Positions 54,339-64,000 of a stretch of DNA of 64,000 nt are shown piece after piece. The position numbers were made by a program, and so were the translations under genes. The stretch spans positions 8,809,487 through 8,873,486 of the forward strand of contig NC_031781.1 in NCBI RefSeq assembly GCF_001522545.3, read 5' to 3'. The notes below the pieces were generated by a model. The model saw only the letters and a program-made list of their open reading frames with translations. It was not told the origin of the DNA and did not search any database. The DNA is from Parus major (Eukaryota > Chordata > Aves > Passeriformes > Paridae). Within the stretch, counting starts at the first letter, position 1; every line of letters starts with the position of its first letter.

Positions 54339-55984
54339 GTAAGGCTCTGCGCGGCCCGGGGGCGGCCCTGCAGGCGCCGAGGTGCGGGTCCCGTTGCGGG
54401 AGCTCTTCGCTCGGGGCAGTTTCCCCCAGGGACAAATCTGGCAGTGTTTGTAAAGAACGAAAGAATGTCCCCAATCCGGGCGGACCCCCCGGGCTGCCGC
54501 CTCCCAGCCGGCCGCGCTGAGACCGGTGCAGCGCCCGTCGGCCCGGGGGCACCGCGGGGCTCCCCCGGCTCTGTCCCCGCACCGCACCCCGCGGGGAGCG
54601 GGGCCGCCGGGCCCTGCTTGGATCTGAGGTTGGTTGTTTTGATTTTTTTTTTTCTTTCCCATTGTCACTGGGGTGATTATTTAAATCTCCATCTTGGAAA
54701 GTTGCATTTCACCCAGGGCGGCCAGGCAAAGATTTCCCGGAGACAGCGTGTGCAGAGAGCCCTGCGTCCCCTCCCCGCATCTACATCCTATCTCCTCTCT
54801 CCCTTTGTTGGCAGATTTGGGCATTTAAAAAAAAAAAAAAAAGATGCGAGGGTTTGTTCTGCCCGAAAGCCGGCAGGGCCCGGCCCCGCTCTCTCTGCAC
54901 CTGCCTGCCGGGGAGTCCTCCCGTCCCAGTCCCGTGCGGCAGCTTTACGGGGCTTTGCATGATTTAAAATTACCCAGGCACATCGGGGACACGGCCGCTC
55001 CTCTTCGCCGACTCTTTCACCCCTTCGCCTTTTTTTTTTTTTTTTTCTTCTGTTTTTGTATGTGCTAAGTTCCCCTCTTTATCCTCCTTTTGCTTTGGGG
55101 TGCTCAGGCTGGAAGGCAAGGAAAAAAAAAAATATAAAAAAAGAGAAGCGTCCGGGAGCGAAGCCTGCCTGGATTTGGTGCGATTTCAATAAGAAAAGCG
55201 ATTTCACTAAGGGGGTGCGAGTTTCGGGTGCGGGGATTGTTCTTCCCCGGCGCACGGAGCATCTTTATTAAAACACAAATAGTTTCTCCTCGGAAGTCTA
55301 ATAAGCTCCGGCCTGGCTCAGCCCCGCGGCTCGCAGGGACAGGCGGCCGCTGGGCACCGCCGCTGCCGGGCGTGAATCGAGTCCCGTTCTCCGTGCTGGG
55401 TCGGTCCATCCCCAGCAAAGTTTTGCCTGAGGAGAAACAAATCAAACCTGAGGGGTCGGCCTCCCTCCTACAACAGCTGCTCCCGATATAACCTTGAAAG
55501 AAAAAAATATCCATACATAAAATTAAAGAGAGATCTTGCAAACGAAATCTTTCCTATCAGCTCCTGAAAAAAAAATTTATACCTTTTTCTGGACAAAGCT
55601 GCGCGTGTGCAACCTCCCCCTTCCCCACGCACGCAGTTCTCTTCGGGAACTTACACAAAAGGCGGTTTTGTGGGCAGGCTGGGGTCTACTTGAGGCTTTT
55701 CCTCCCCTTTATTTTGCAGCCTAGCGAGCCGGGGGGCTGCGGGCACCAGGCAAATTGCGACAAAGCGCAGGTGAAGGCGTGTGCGGGAGCGTGTCGGGAG
55801 CGAGACAGGGACCGAGGGTTCCCACGGTGCGGTCCATACCCCGCAGAAATCCTCTGAGGGATGGGGAATAGCGTATTTACAAAAACAAGCAAAAAAAATT
55901 AATTTTCCGTGAGTTATTCCCCAGTCGTTTCTCTCGCGCTTTTCTCCTTTTTTATTTTTCTTTTTATTTTTCCTTAATTCATTT

Positions 55985-56060
55985 TAAGTAAGGGTCTTGT
56001 GGTTACGAGATAACGGTGTCACTTTATAACCCTATCAGGAGCCATTAATAGGTGCTAGTA
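55985..56060. promoter_or_regulatory. GATA2: RUNX-GATA-MYB motif cluster between the two GATA2 promoters
   Basis: TGTGGTTA (RUNX, 55998-56005), AGATAA (56008-56013) overlapping TAACGG (MYB-like, 56011-56016) and CTATCA (GATA, 56032-56037) lie within 40 bases, followed by ATTAATAGG. It sits in an AT-rich break between CpG islands, in the first intron of the distal transcript. This is the classic motif set of a blood-cell enhancer. Confidence 0.45.
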
Positions 56061-56854
56061 ACACAGGACGGGGGAGCCGGGGGAGAAGAAAAGCAAAGCG
56101 GAGAAAAGACCAGAGGGCCGAAAACACCGAGAATTTTATTTATTTATTTTATTTTTTTTTAAGGGCAGAAAGCAAGAACTTTCTCTCCCCGAAAAAATCC
56201 AAAGAAATAAATATAGCCGAGACGGGTGTGGGTGCTGCTTGCAGGGACCGGCTGTCCGGGGCTCCTACCTGCTGGCAGAGCCGGCCGGTCCCCAGGCTGC
56301 GGGACGCCCACAGCAGCCCCTGGCAGCCCCTCCCCACCGGGAGCAGCCGCCTTCCCCAGCACGCCCGGGGCTCGCACATCGCCCGCCGGCACCGGCAGCG
56401 CCGCGGCCCCGTGCGGTGCTAAGCGCTGAGCACTTCTCTCCCTCTTCTTTCTTTCCACGGTGTTTCCCTGCCCTCCCTTGCGTCTCACATGCTTGCGTCT
56501 GTGGGTTGCACCTCGGAGAGGCAGCGGGGCAGTGCTGCACGGGAGGTCTCGGCTCCCAGGTCTCCGTTCATCGGGGGAGAGGGTGGCCCTCGGGGGCCGC
56601 AGGGGGGACCCCAGGAAGGGGTGGCTGGAGGAACGTGCCCTGGGCTCTGCGGGTTCTCCTCAGGTACAAATTTTCCCAGATCCAAACACCCAGGATGAAG
56701 GGGGAAAAAGAGAGGAAGAATTCCCTGTCCGGACATGTAAATAAATGGTCCGTGTGCGGCGCCGGCTTATTTGTTTTTTGCCTTCTCATCTGCTCAAGAA
56801 TAGGTGTCAACTCCATCACATGGCACTACTAACTGTTGCTAAAACATGTTGTCG

Positions 56855-56965
56855 TCTCCCCCCTCCCTTAACGATATGACATCACTTGTCAATCAAATCA
56901 AAATAACCAGTTGTGCTTCTAGATCTGCGAAAGCTCCCTTATTAAAAGAGAAAAATAAATTGCAA
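56855..56965. promoter_or_regulatory. GATA2: ATF-like and PBX-MEIS motif element
   Basis: TGACATCA (56878-56885) is followed by TGTCAATCA (56887-56895), the reverse complement of the PBX-PREP/MEIS consensus TGATTGACA. Further AATCA and AACCAGTTG motifs follow. It is an AT-rich break between CpG islands, with element-like texture. Confidence 0.4.
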
Positions 56966-57764
56966 CAGCAATAAAAAAAAACCAAAACAAAAAGCCAAAG
57001 TTAATAAAACGGAGCCCGTAGTGCCCGGGGGAAGAAGGGGTAAAAGAAGGTAAAAGGGGGTTGGCAGGCGCGGGGTGAAGGAGTGGGGCCCGGCCAGACC
57101 CTCTCCCGGGAAGCTTTGGCAGAAAATTGAGGGAAGAGCTGCTTAACCAGCCGTGAGCGGCGGGCTGCGGAGCGGAGCTAAGCCGCTCGCCTCCAGCAGC
57201 CAGCGCAGTTCGCTGCTGCTCCCGGTGGGTAAATTAATTCAATTAAAAACCTCAGCCGTGCCGCCGGGGCGTTGAGCGGCCGAGACCAGAGCCGGCACTC
57301 CGTTCGCCAGAACCAGGCAGCGGGGACGGGACACGTCGAGAGTTAAAAAACCATACAATTAAATAAAATTATAAAATAGAACAAAATAAACCAACGTACT
57401 GCGAGCTGGCCGGCTAAGAAGTCTCCCAGCTCAGCCGGTCTCTCAGCAGAAATCTTTCATCCCTGCTGGAGGGGTCATTTATTTTACAAAGGGTTTTAAT
57501 GGGAGGGGTTGCAGGAGGCGAGAGGTGGGTGCGAGGAGAGGCGCCGGCCGGAGGAGGAGAGCACCCGGCGGCGGGGAGTTGGTAGCCGGACCCCCGGGCC
57601 GGAGGTGGGGCGGGCGCCGGGGAAGCCGGTCCCGAGGCGCTGCTGCCGGAGCCGCCGCCCGCTCGCCCCTTTTGTTTTCCTTCGCCTGCCGGGCTTCGGG
57701 TAACCCGAGACGGGGGCTTCAGGGAGCCCTGGCCGGGCAGCGCCGGGGTCTGCCTCGCCATAAA

Positions 57765-57865
57765 TCAAGCCGCCTGATTAATCTTTACAATTTGTCTTTT
57801 AAAACAAACACGAACGAATTATCAGCTCGTTAACTGCGATTTTATCACCTGCCTAAAACAAACAG
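57765..57865. promoter_or_regulatory. GATA2: Homeodomain/GATA/MYB/E-box motif element
   Basis: GATTAATC is followed by TTATCA (57819-57824), TAACTG (MYB-like, 57831-57836) and TTATCACCTG (57842-57851), where a GATA site overlaps a CACCTG E-box. AT-rich and flanked by CpG islands. Confidence 0.35.
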
Positions 57866-58871
57866 CCCACCCCATTCCACACCCCCCCTCCCCGAAACCC
57901 AAAAATCGCGTCCCCGTGCTGATGGCAGGAGGGCAGTAATTAAAATATCCAAATTAATTAATAAGCACGTAGCGAGGAGCTGGATTTCCCTGGCGGTCGG
58001 GAGCGGGAGGCGGCGGGGCCCGGGTGATCCCGGTGACCGCCTTCCTGCTCCACCGGCCGGGACTCCCCGGGCACGGCTCACCCCGGCCCCGGCGGTGGGT
58101 ACAGCGAGGCTCCGAGGGAATCTACCTGCAACGGCCCGAGTTTATTTTATAGTCGCCTTTCTTTCAAAACATTAAAAATCCATTTTCGGGTGATACTTGG
58201 CTAATTTTGGTGCAAATAGAAAGAAAATCGCTTCGGAGAGAGAAGCCGGATTATTGGAAAGCTCGCTTGGTTTTCTCTCTGCCTTTTAACTTTCCCTTTT
58301 TACATTTTTTTTTTTCCTTTGTTTCCCTTTCCTCCCGGGCACCACCGGACTAAGACTCCCAGGCACGCTCCGCAGAGCGGAGGGCATTTGCCCTCCCGAA
58401 CCCCGGCCCCTCTCCCACCAAGTCCGGCCCAGCGCCTGTCCCCGGCCTGCCCGGGCCAACCAGCCCGTCCCGGGAGAAGCCGGCTCCACCGCCCCTTCCG
58501 CACCCGGCAGCCGCCGGAGGAGCTTGCCCGGCCCCACCGCTTGCGACCCCCCCGCAGCGGCAGGAGGGGGCGAGGGGCGCCGCGGTCCCGGCGCCACCGC
58601 GCAGCCCCGAGGTCAGGGGGCCGGGAGGAGCGGGACACCGGGGCTTTGGGTGGAGGAGACGTCATGCGGGGTGGGGGGGGAGCGTAATCGCCTCCCCCTG
58701 TCCCAACCTTTAGCTCCCCCCAGTGTGGCCCCCTCTCCCCCGCCCCCGGGGACTGCCTTGGGGGTCCCCTGGGGAAGGTTAGAGGGGGACAACGAGTGGT
58801 GGTGGGGGGAATAGTCAGAGAGGGAGCCCCATGTCGCTCCAACCAGACGTGCTTCTCAGCGAGCAAAAGGA

Positions 58872-58930
58872 GTTTTATTATTATTACTGTCATTATTATT
58901 ATTATTGTTATTGTTATTATTTTTTTTTTA
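58872..58930. repeat. ATT trinucleotide microsatellite
   Basis: Imperfect (ATT)n with ACTGTC and GTT interruptions is followed by a T run. It is probably length-variable. Confidence 0.85.
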
Positions 58931-60479
58931 AAGTTCATTTCCTGGCGAATTTGGCAGTGACGGGTGACGTCAGAGTCCCGGCGTCGTAGTGACTGGGGCG
59001 GTCGGGCCGGGGGAGGCCGGCTCCAGCTCCCAGCCCCCAGCGCTGCCCGCCGCGGGGGCGGCCCCGGGGGCAGCAGCATCCTCGGGGCCGCCCCGCTCCC
59101 CCTGCCCGCAGCCCCCCGGTGGGGCTCGGGGCAAGCCCGCACGGCCCCGACCGCTCCCGCGCCCCCCGCCCCGGCCGCGCCGTCGGGCCGGAGCCGCGGC
59201 CGCTGCCCGGCGAGCGGAGGGGCTGCTCCCCGCCGCCCCCACCCCGATCCCCGGGCAGGGAACAGTCCTCGCCCCGCGGCCAGCTAGGAGGGTTGAAGGA
59301 TTGCGATCAGCGTGTCCCTGTTCTCCCGAAAGCCAGCGACTGAGGAACGGGGCAGGAGCGCCTGGGAAATGGGACCTGCAGCAGCGCCCGGCCGCGCTCC
59401 GGGGAGTTATTTGTGCCTTTTCCCATTATTATTATTTTCCGCCCCAAAGGCGGACCGGTTTACCCGCACCTTCGCGGGTGGCGAAGCCAGACCGGCACCC
59501 CGGCTGCTGCCGCTGAGCTGCACCACAAACTCCGCAGAAAACGCCTGTTGATTCGGGGTGCACCTCCGCTCCCCGCCCCAAAGCACACGAGTAATTGCAA
59601 ATATTAAAACTGTGATGTTTGGATTAATTAACAAAAGTAATTAATTATTTTAAGAAAAAAGTGTGAGATTGGAAAAAAGAAAAAGTGTTAGCGATGCCGC
59701 AGCCCCGCTGGGAAGTCTGTACCCCGTCCCAGCGCCCTTGTGCCCCGGCCCAGCTCGGCTCCCCGGGCCCAGGGTGGCCAGCCAGCCCCGGCTCGGCTCC
59801 GGCCCGAGCACTACGGGCCGGGTTTCGGGCAGGGTCAGTCCCTGCCCTGCAGCCGCCGGGAGCGGCCCCGCTGCCCGGGCTCTGCACGTCCCGTCGGTCT
59901 GCGGATCAGCGCGGAGCCTCGCAGTTATTTGTTTTTAATTATTTTTTTCCGATCCAGACAGTTATTTCAAACTAATGTGACCAGGCTGAGGTTTGTCCCG
60001 CTCCCGGCTGCGCGCTGCTGTGCCTGATTTAAGGGATTTTAGCATATTTATCTCCCCGGTGCCGATTTCCAGCCCCGGGAATCCCGGCGGCGGCGCTGGA
60101 AGTCACGGCTCGGCGGCGGGGCAGCACCCGGCGGAGTCGGCTCCATCGCCGAGCCCTTCCCGCACTCCATCTTCGCTCGGCCCCCCCTCTCCCCACTCCG
60201 CATCCCCGCACTCCCCGGCGGGACCCCCTCTCTTTTGCCGTCCCCGCCCCGCAGGGGCGTGCAGCGCCCGGGCGGGGAAAGCCCCCACGGCGCTGCCGGG
60301 CGAGATGCTGCGAGCGGGGGAAGGGGGGCGGAGGAGGGGGTCTGCCGGGCTCCCCCCCCCGGGCCGGCTCCGTTTGGGGCCGGGGGTGCGGTTGGGGGCG
60401 GTGTGGGGCGGCGGGATTGGCTGGCCCGGCCGCCGGCCCTGCGCGCCCCGGCCCGTCTGCGGCGCCGCGGCCAGCTGGC

Positions 60480-60520
60480 GCCAGCGCTCATATAGGATGC
60501 ACGGGGATGGGACCGAGTCG
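60480..60520 (+). promoter_or_regulatory. GATA2: Proximal (1G-type) GATA2 core promoter
   Basis: A TATA-like CATATAGG (60489-60496) follows a CpG-rich region with GC boxes. About 30 bases downstream, near 60520, lies a plausible start for the exon ending at 60708. This corresponds to the general (IG) promoter of vertebrate GATA2. The exact start is not determined. Confidence 0.55.
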
Positions 60521-60708
60521 GCCAGAGCAGCGGCTTTGCCATCTGAGTAACACCCTCCATCCGACCTCCTCTGCTCCTCCCGCTCTCGGTCTGCCTTTCC
60601 TCCCTCCTCTCCTTCTTGACTTTTTTAATTCCCCCTCCGTTCTCCCCCTCTTTGCTGCACTCGCATCTTCCACGCCGGCATTCATCGCCACCCAGCCTCC
60701 CGGGCCGG
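60520..60708 (+). other. GATA2: Proximal non-coding first exon of GATA2
   Basis: This exon is pyrimidine-rich and about 190 bases long, ending GCCGG|GTAAGT. It would splice to the acceptor CTCTCCCTACAG at 61302. The 5' end is approximate. Confidence 0.6.
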
Positions 60709-60960
60709 GTAAGTGTGGGGCGCGGGGGGGTCGCCGCGCCACTGCCAGGGCGCACTCGCTGCTTTCTCTAAACACCCTTCTCTCCACTCTTCTTCTCTAC
60801 CCCCTCCCTATTTCTCCCCCTCCTTTTCCTTTTGTGTTGGAGTTCTTGCTAGAACTACGCTATATTAGTTCTGCCGTTCTTCCTTTTTCACCCCGCTTTT
60901 GAAGCCAGCTGGAAAAACTCCTATTGACGTTTCTAGCGAGGGGGGGAGCAAAGCTTTTTC

Positions 60961-61012
60961 CTTTTTTTTTTTTTTTTTTTTTGTCTTTTTTTTTTTTTTT
61001 CCCCCTTTTTTT

Positions 61013-61053
<41 letters not shown>

Positions 61054-61068
61054 CCCTCCTTTTTTCCT
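60961..61068. repeat. T-rich low-complexity tract
   Basis: T runs broken by single C or G groups include a 39-base T run at 61015-61053. It lies in the intron between the proximal first exon and the coding exon. The length may be unreliable. Confidence 0.9.
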
Positions 61069-61302
61069 TTTTGTTTTTAGTTAAAAGTTTGAAATAGATC
61101 TCTGTTTACTTTGTGGGGCAATGAGCAGGGAGAGAGCAAGGCAAGGAGTTTTGGGGACAGGATATTTTTGGAAGGGAGGAGGGGCTCTGCTTCCCCCTCC
61201 CCATCCATGTACCTCTGGGGAAAGAAGCCGGCCGGGAGCCGGCCCGGCGAGCAGCGCACCCAGGGCTGCCGACCTGCTAAACCCTCCCGTCTCTCCCTAC
61301 AG

Positions 61303-61562
61303 GTGCTGCCCTGGCGCTTCCCCGGACCTGCCTCTGCTACCCGCCTGGTGACAGAGGGACACGCTGACTTCAGGGGTCCTCTCCCACGTCTCAGAGGGCG
61401 CGCTCCAGTCACTCGGCGGTTTTCTTTCTAAGAAAAGCCACCTCAAATCTCTTGAAACCCACCAGGCATCGTCAAAAGCGACCCTCCGAGTAGCACTCCC
61501 CGCCCCCACCGAGCGCCGCTCGCTCCTGGCCTGGGGGTGGGTGAGAGGGGAGGCCCAAGGCC
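61303..61562 (+). other. GATA2: GATA2 5' UTR part of the common second exon
   Basis: The acceptor TCTCCCTACAG is followed by 260 bases leading to the ATG at 61563. Both alternative first exons would join here, so the protein is the same from either promoter. Confidence 0.75.
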
Positions 61563-61791
61563 ATGGAGGTGGCCACTGATCAGCCTCGCTGGATGGCCCA
61601 CCACGCCGTGCTCAATGGGCAGCACCCCGACAGCCACCACCCCGGGCTGGCTCACAACTACATGGAACCAGCGCAGCTCCTACCTCCGGATGAAGTCGAC
61701 GTCTTCTTCAACCACCTGGACTCCCAGGGCAACCCTTACTACGCCAATTCCGCCCATGCCCGGGCCAGGGTGTCCTACAGCCAGGCACACG
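61563..61791 (+). CDS. GATA2: GATA2 first coding exon (residues 1-77)
   Basis: This exon encodes [16 protein letters not shown] through [19 protein letters not shown] to RVSYSQAH. It ends one base into an alanine codon at G|GTAAAT. Confidence 0.96.
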
Positions 61792-63093
61792 GTAAATCAG
61801 CACCCCGGGCCCTTCCCCGCCGTCTCGGCAGCGCTCCGGGCCCCTCCGTACGAGCCGCGGGTGTCCTGAGCGGGGGTGAGAAGTTTCACTCGGGGCCGCT
61901 TCGGTGTGTCGGAGCCGGGGAAAAGGAGATCGAAAACAGGACAGACAGCCAGACACGGGTGGGTTTTAACCCTAGGGATAACCAAGGAGTAGCAGAGGGG
62001 AGGGAAAGAAAGGGGGGAGGTGAGAGAGGAAGGGGAAACAGTGTGCGCACGGGCTAAAACTTCTCAGACACGGCTACTTCCCGGATGCAAAGTACAAACC
62101 GATTCAAACTCTGGCGATGGATTTTATTTGGGGGTGTTTTTAGGAGCCGAAGAGAGGGTGTTACGACAGGTCAGAAAGTTAGAGCAGAAAGGGGTTTGCT
62201 GCATTTTCCCAGGAATGGGGTGGGAGGAAAGGGATTGCCTGAGTCCCCCTCCTGTTCCTTTAGCTTCTGCTGGCCGGGCTAGCTGGTATCTCCCTCAGAT
62301 GGGACAGGGCGAAGGGGCTGCTGCACCAGCCTGGCTGCACTTCCCCGGGTTGCGAAGTCTCCCCCGTGGCCGCCTGTCCTCCGGCTGCCCGCAGACCGAG
62401 GAGCTGCCCAACCACGGGGACTTGGAGTCTTCCCCGAGCCGCTCCGGGCCGAGCCGCCCCACGCTGACCCCAAACCCTCTTGTGTTTCTACAGCCCGCCT
62501 GACCGGGAGTCAAATGTGCCGGCCTCATCTTATCCACAGCCCCGGGATCCCTTGGCTGGACAGCAGCAAGGCGGCACTGTCTGCCCATCACCACAACCCC
62601 TGGACCGTCAGCCCTTTCACCAAGACACCCCTGCACCCCTCGGCGGCCGGAGCGCCTGGGGCCATCTCGGTGTACCCGGGCAGCAGCACCTCCAGCACCG
62701 CCTCCGTGTCTTCGCTCACCCCGGCCTCGCATTCCGGCTCCCACCTCTTCGGCTTCCCCCCGACCCCTCCTAAGGAAGTGTCCCCAGACCCCAACTCCAC
62801 CAGCGCCGCCTCCCCTTCTTCCTCCGCCGGGGCTCGGCAGGAGGACAAAGACAGCATCAAGTACCAAGTGTCGCTGTCGGAGGGGATGAAGATGGAGAGC
62901 GCCAGCCCGCTCAGAAGTAGCCTCACCAGCATGGGGGCTCAGCCCTCTACCCACCACCCCATCCCCACATACCCCTCCTACGTGCCGGCAGCCCACGACT
63001 ACAGCAGCAGCCTCTTCCACCCTGGCAGCTTTCTGGGGGGCCCCGCGTCCAGCTTCACCCCCAAGCCGCGGAGCAAGGCCAGGTCCTGTTCGG
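61563..63093 (+). CDS. GATA2: GATA-binding factor 2, N-terminal part (two exons, runs past window)
   Basis: GATA2 is a zinc-finger transcription factor that binds WGATAR sites in the nucleus. It is needed for blood stem and progenitor cells, endothelium and several neural and placental lineages. Exons 61563-61791 and 62494-63093 join in phase to give residues 1-276 plus one base. The start [20 protein letters not shown] is diagnostic of GATA2. [56 protein letters not shown] and the terminal [11 protein letters not shown] follow, all characteristic of the family. This covers the transactivation and negative-regulatory N-terminus. The two GATA zinc fingers, from about residue 280 on, lie beyond the right edge. 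The ATG sits in a strong Kozak context (CAAGGCCATGG). No frameshift is seen. Confidence 0.96.
62494..63093 (+). CDS. GATA2: GATA2 second coding exon (residues 77-277)
   Basis: This 600-base exon follows the acceptor TGTTTCTACAG. It encodes [18 protein letters not shown] and a Ser/Thr-rich segment ([20 protein letters not shown]). It continues with [19 protein letters not shown] and ends RSKARSCS plus one base, with donor G|GTAAGT. The next exon would begin with the first zinc finger. Confidence 0.96.
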
Positions 63094-64000
63094 GTAAGTG
63101 TCGCACCCCGTGCCTGCCCGCCGTGTCCCGGCTGCAGGGGCCGCGCTCCCGGCGCTTCGTGCGGGTGGCTGCGCCGGCTCTTGGGGTGAGGGTGCGGGCT
63201 GCTGCTGCGAGGCTGGCTGCTTGTGTTGGCCCTCTTCGGGACAGAGGGACAGGTGACTGCTTGGTTCTGCTTTTCTGTGTGTTTAAAAGCAGGAGATGGA
63301 GCTTGGACTGGGCTCCTGTGGGTGCCAGTGCGCCCAGGCACTGGCCACAGGGCGCTCGAAGGGGCCGCGGGGCAAGGGACTGGGCAGTGTGAGCCTGCAG
63401 ACAGCGTTGTACAAAGCGGGATTTATATAGAGAAAGAAACCCGAACCCTTTTAGTCGGAGAAAAGCAGGCCTGAGGCTCCCGAGGGGCTCAGTCTCGACC
63501 CTGCTCCCTCAAGGCAGGCAAACCCCCATGGATGGCACATGGGGACTTCCCAGCGATAGGTATTGCTCCCTCCATTATTTCCACGGCTCTCCATTAACAC
63601 CACCCAAGGCCCCAGTGGAAGATGAAAGCGAAACTTCCCTGGCCTGTCTCCCCTCAGATCGCAAAGGGCCTTTTTCCCTTTGCATTTTACAAGAGCAGGA
63701 GTTCAAATATAGTTTACATACCGGTGCAAAAGACTAAAATGTCCAGTCACTGCTAACTTACTCAGCCTAACTTTAACTAGAAGATACTCCCCTCACCTTT
63801 TTTTATTTTATCCTGAATCAGACATATCTCTGCTTCCAAATGACTGCCTGCAGACTTTTCCCATGTTCACAACCCTTCCTTGCATTTCTTCTAAAAGTGC
63901 AGTCCTAAATTCGTAAATCAGGCAATGAACAAAGTTTTGACCCCACTTTGAAATCGCAGTAGTTATACAGCTCGACACAAATTATGACAATTTATGTAAT
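63094..64000 (+). other. GATA2: GATA2 intron (5' part, truncated by window end)
   Basis: The intron starts at the GTAAGT donor and continues past the window. The last 300 bases are AT-rich with TTATCC near 63809. The well-known intronic E-box/GATA enhancer (+9.5 kb in mouse) lies in a later intron and is not in this window. Confidence 0.8.

Larger units (their letters stand above)
54120..60705. promoter_or_regulatory. GATA2: GATA2 CpG-island domain
   Basis: Successive GC/CpG-rich islands (roughly 54.1-54.6, 55.15-55.4, 56.2-56.7, 57.0-57.75, 58.0-58.75, 58.95-59.55 and 59.7-60.7 kb) are separated by short AT-rich, motif-dense breaks. Long CpG-rich domains of this kind mark promoters of developmental transcription factors and are typical Polycomb targets. 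Open frames through them (up to about 320 codons) are GC-driven chance frames. Confidence 0.65.

Noticed and set aside
53558..54668. Minus-strand frames of 237-259 codons
   Set aside because: Their length comes from the homopurine tract and CpG islands, giving low-complexity Pro/Ser/Phe and Arg/Gly text. They overlap the probable distal GATA2 exon on the other strand.
53997..54962. Plus-strand frame of 321 codons
   Set aside because: It starts in the purine tract (Arg/Glu/Gly repeats), runs through the GTAAGG donor at 54339 and a CpG island, and shows no protein family.
62295..63341. Minus-strand frame of 348 codons
   Set aside because: It is antisense to the GATA2 coding exon and inherits openness from its GC-rich third positions. 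The plus-strand protein is unambiguous.

Overview
This window is vertebrate nuclear DNA, almost certainly from a passerine bird. Two genes can be read directly. One is a complete RPN1 (ribophorin I, + strand, ten exons, 6728-13863). The other is the 5' half of GATA2 (+ strand, coding from 61563 and running off the right edge before the zinc fingers). The RPN1-then-GATA2 order with shared orientation matches the conserved vertebrate linkage (human 3q21.3; chicken chromosome 12 from general knowledge). The bird assignment rests on compact introns, protein sequences that look avian, a degenerate CR1 fragment, and a solo LTR of a type I recognise from songbird genomes.

Layout: 1-1480 has no recognisable gene. 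1490-1960 is a CpG-island promoter of uncertain orientation; RAB7A on the minus strand is the syntenic expectation but is unproven. 1961-6300 is intergenic with two small tandem repeats. 6360-7150 is the RPN1 CpG-island promoter, with a 32-35 bp spaced array of YY1-like GCCGCCAT elements. RPN1 follows, with poly(A) signals near 14224-14257. From 14.3 kb to about 54 kb there is a roughly 40 kb gene-free interval. It holds a CR1 remnant, a solo LTR with a perfect target-site duplication, a pair of about 100 bp direct repeats 3.4 kb apart, CTCF-like motifs, two orphan CpG islands and several motif clusters (GATA with E-box, MYB, RUNX, AP-1, MEF2, RFX or TALE-type sites). Those clusters are candidate long-range GATA2 enhancers. 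From 49.6 to 61.8 kb lies the GATA2 promoter domain: a series of CpG islands with a probable distal first exon (donor at 54338/54339), a proximal first exon (donor at 60708/60709), and a common second exon carrying the start codon. A 95 bp run of N (49913-50007) interrupts it.

RPN1 is a housekeeping subunit of the ER oligosaccharyltransferase. GATA2 is a haematopoietic and developmental transcription factor. They are not functionally coupled; they share a regulatory neighbourhood. In mammals the distal haematopoietic GATA2 enhancer (mouse -77 kb, human -110 kb) lies between them. The most interesting content here is therefore cis-regulatory. I found no CRISPR array, operon, tRNA, rRNA or new protein system, and the long open frames in the GC-rich and intergenic DNA look like chance frames.
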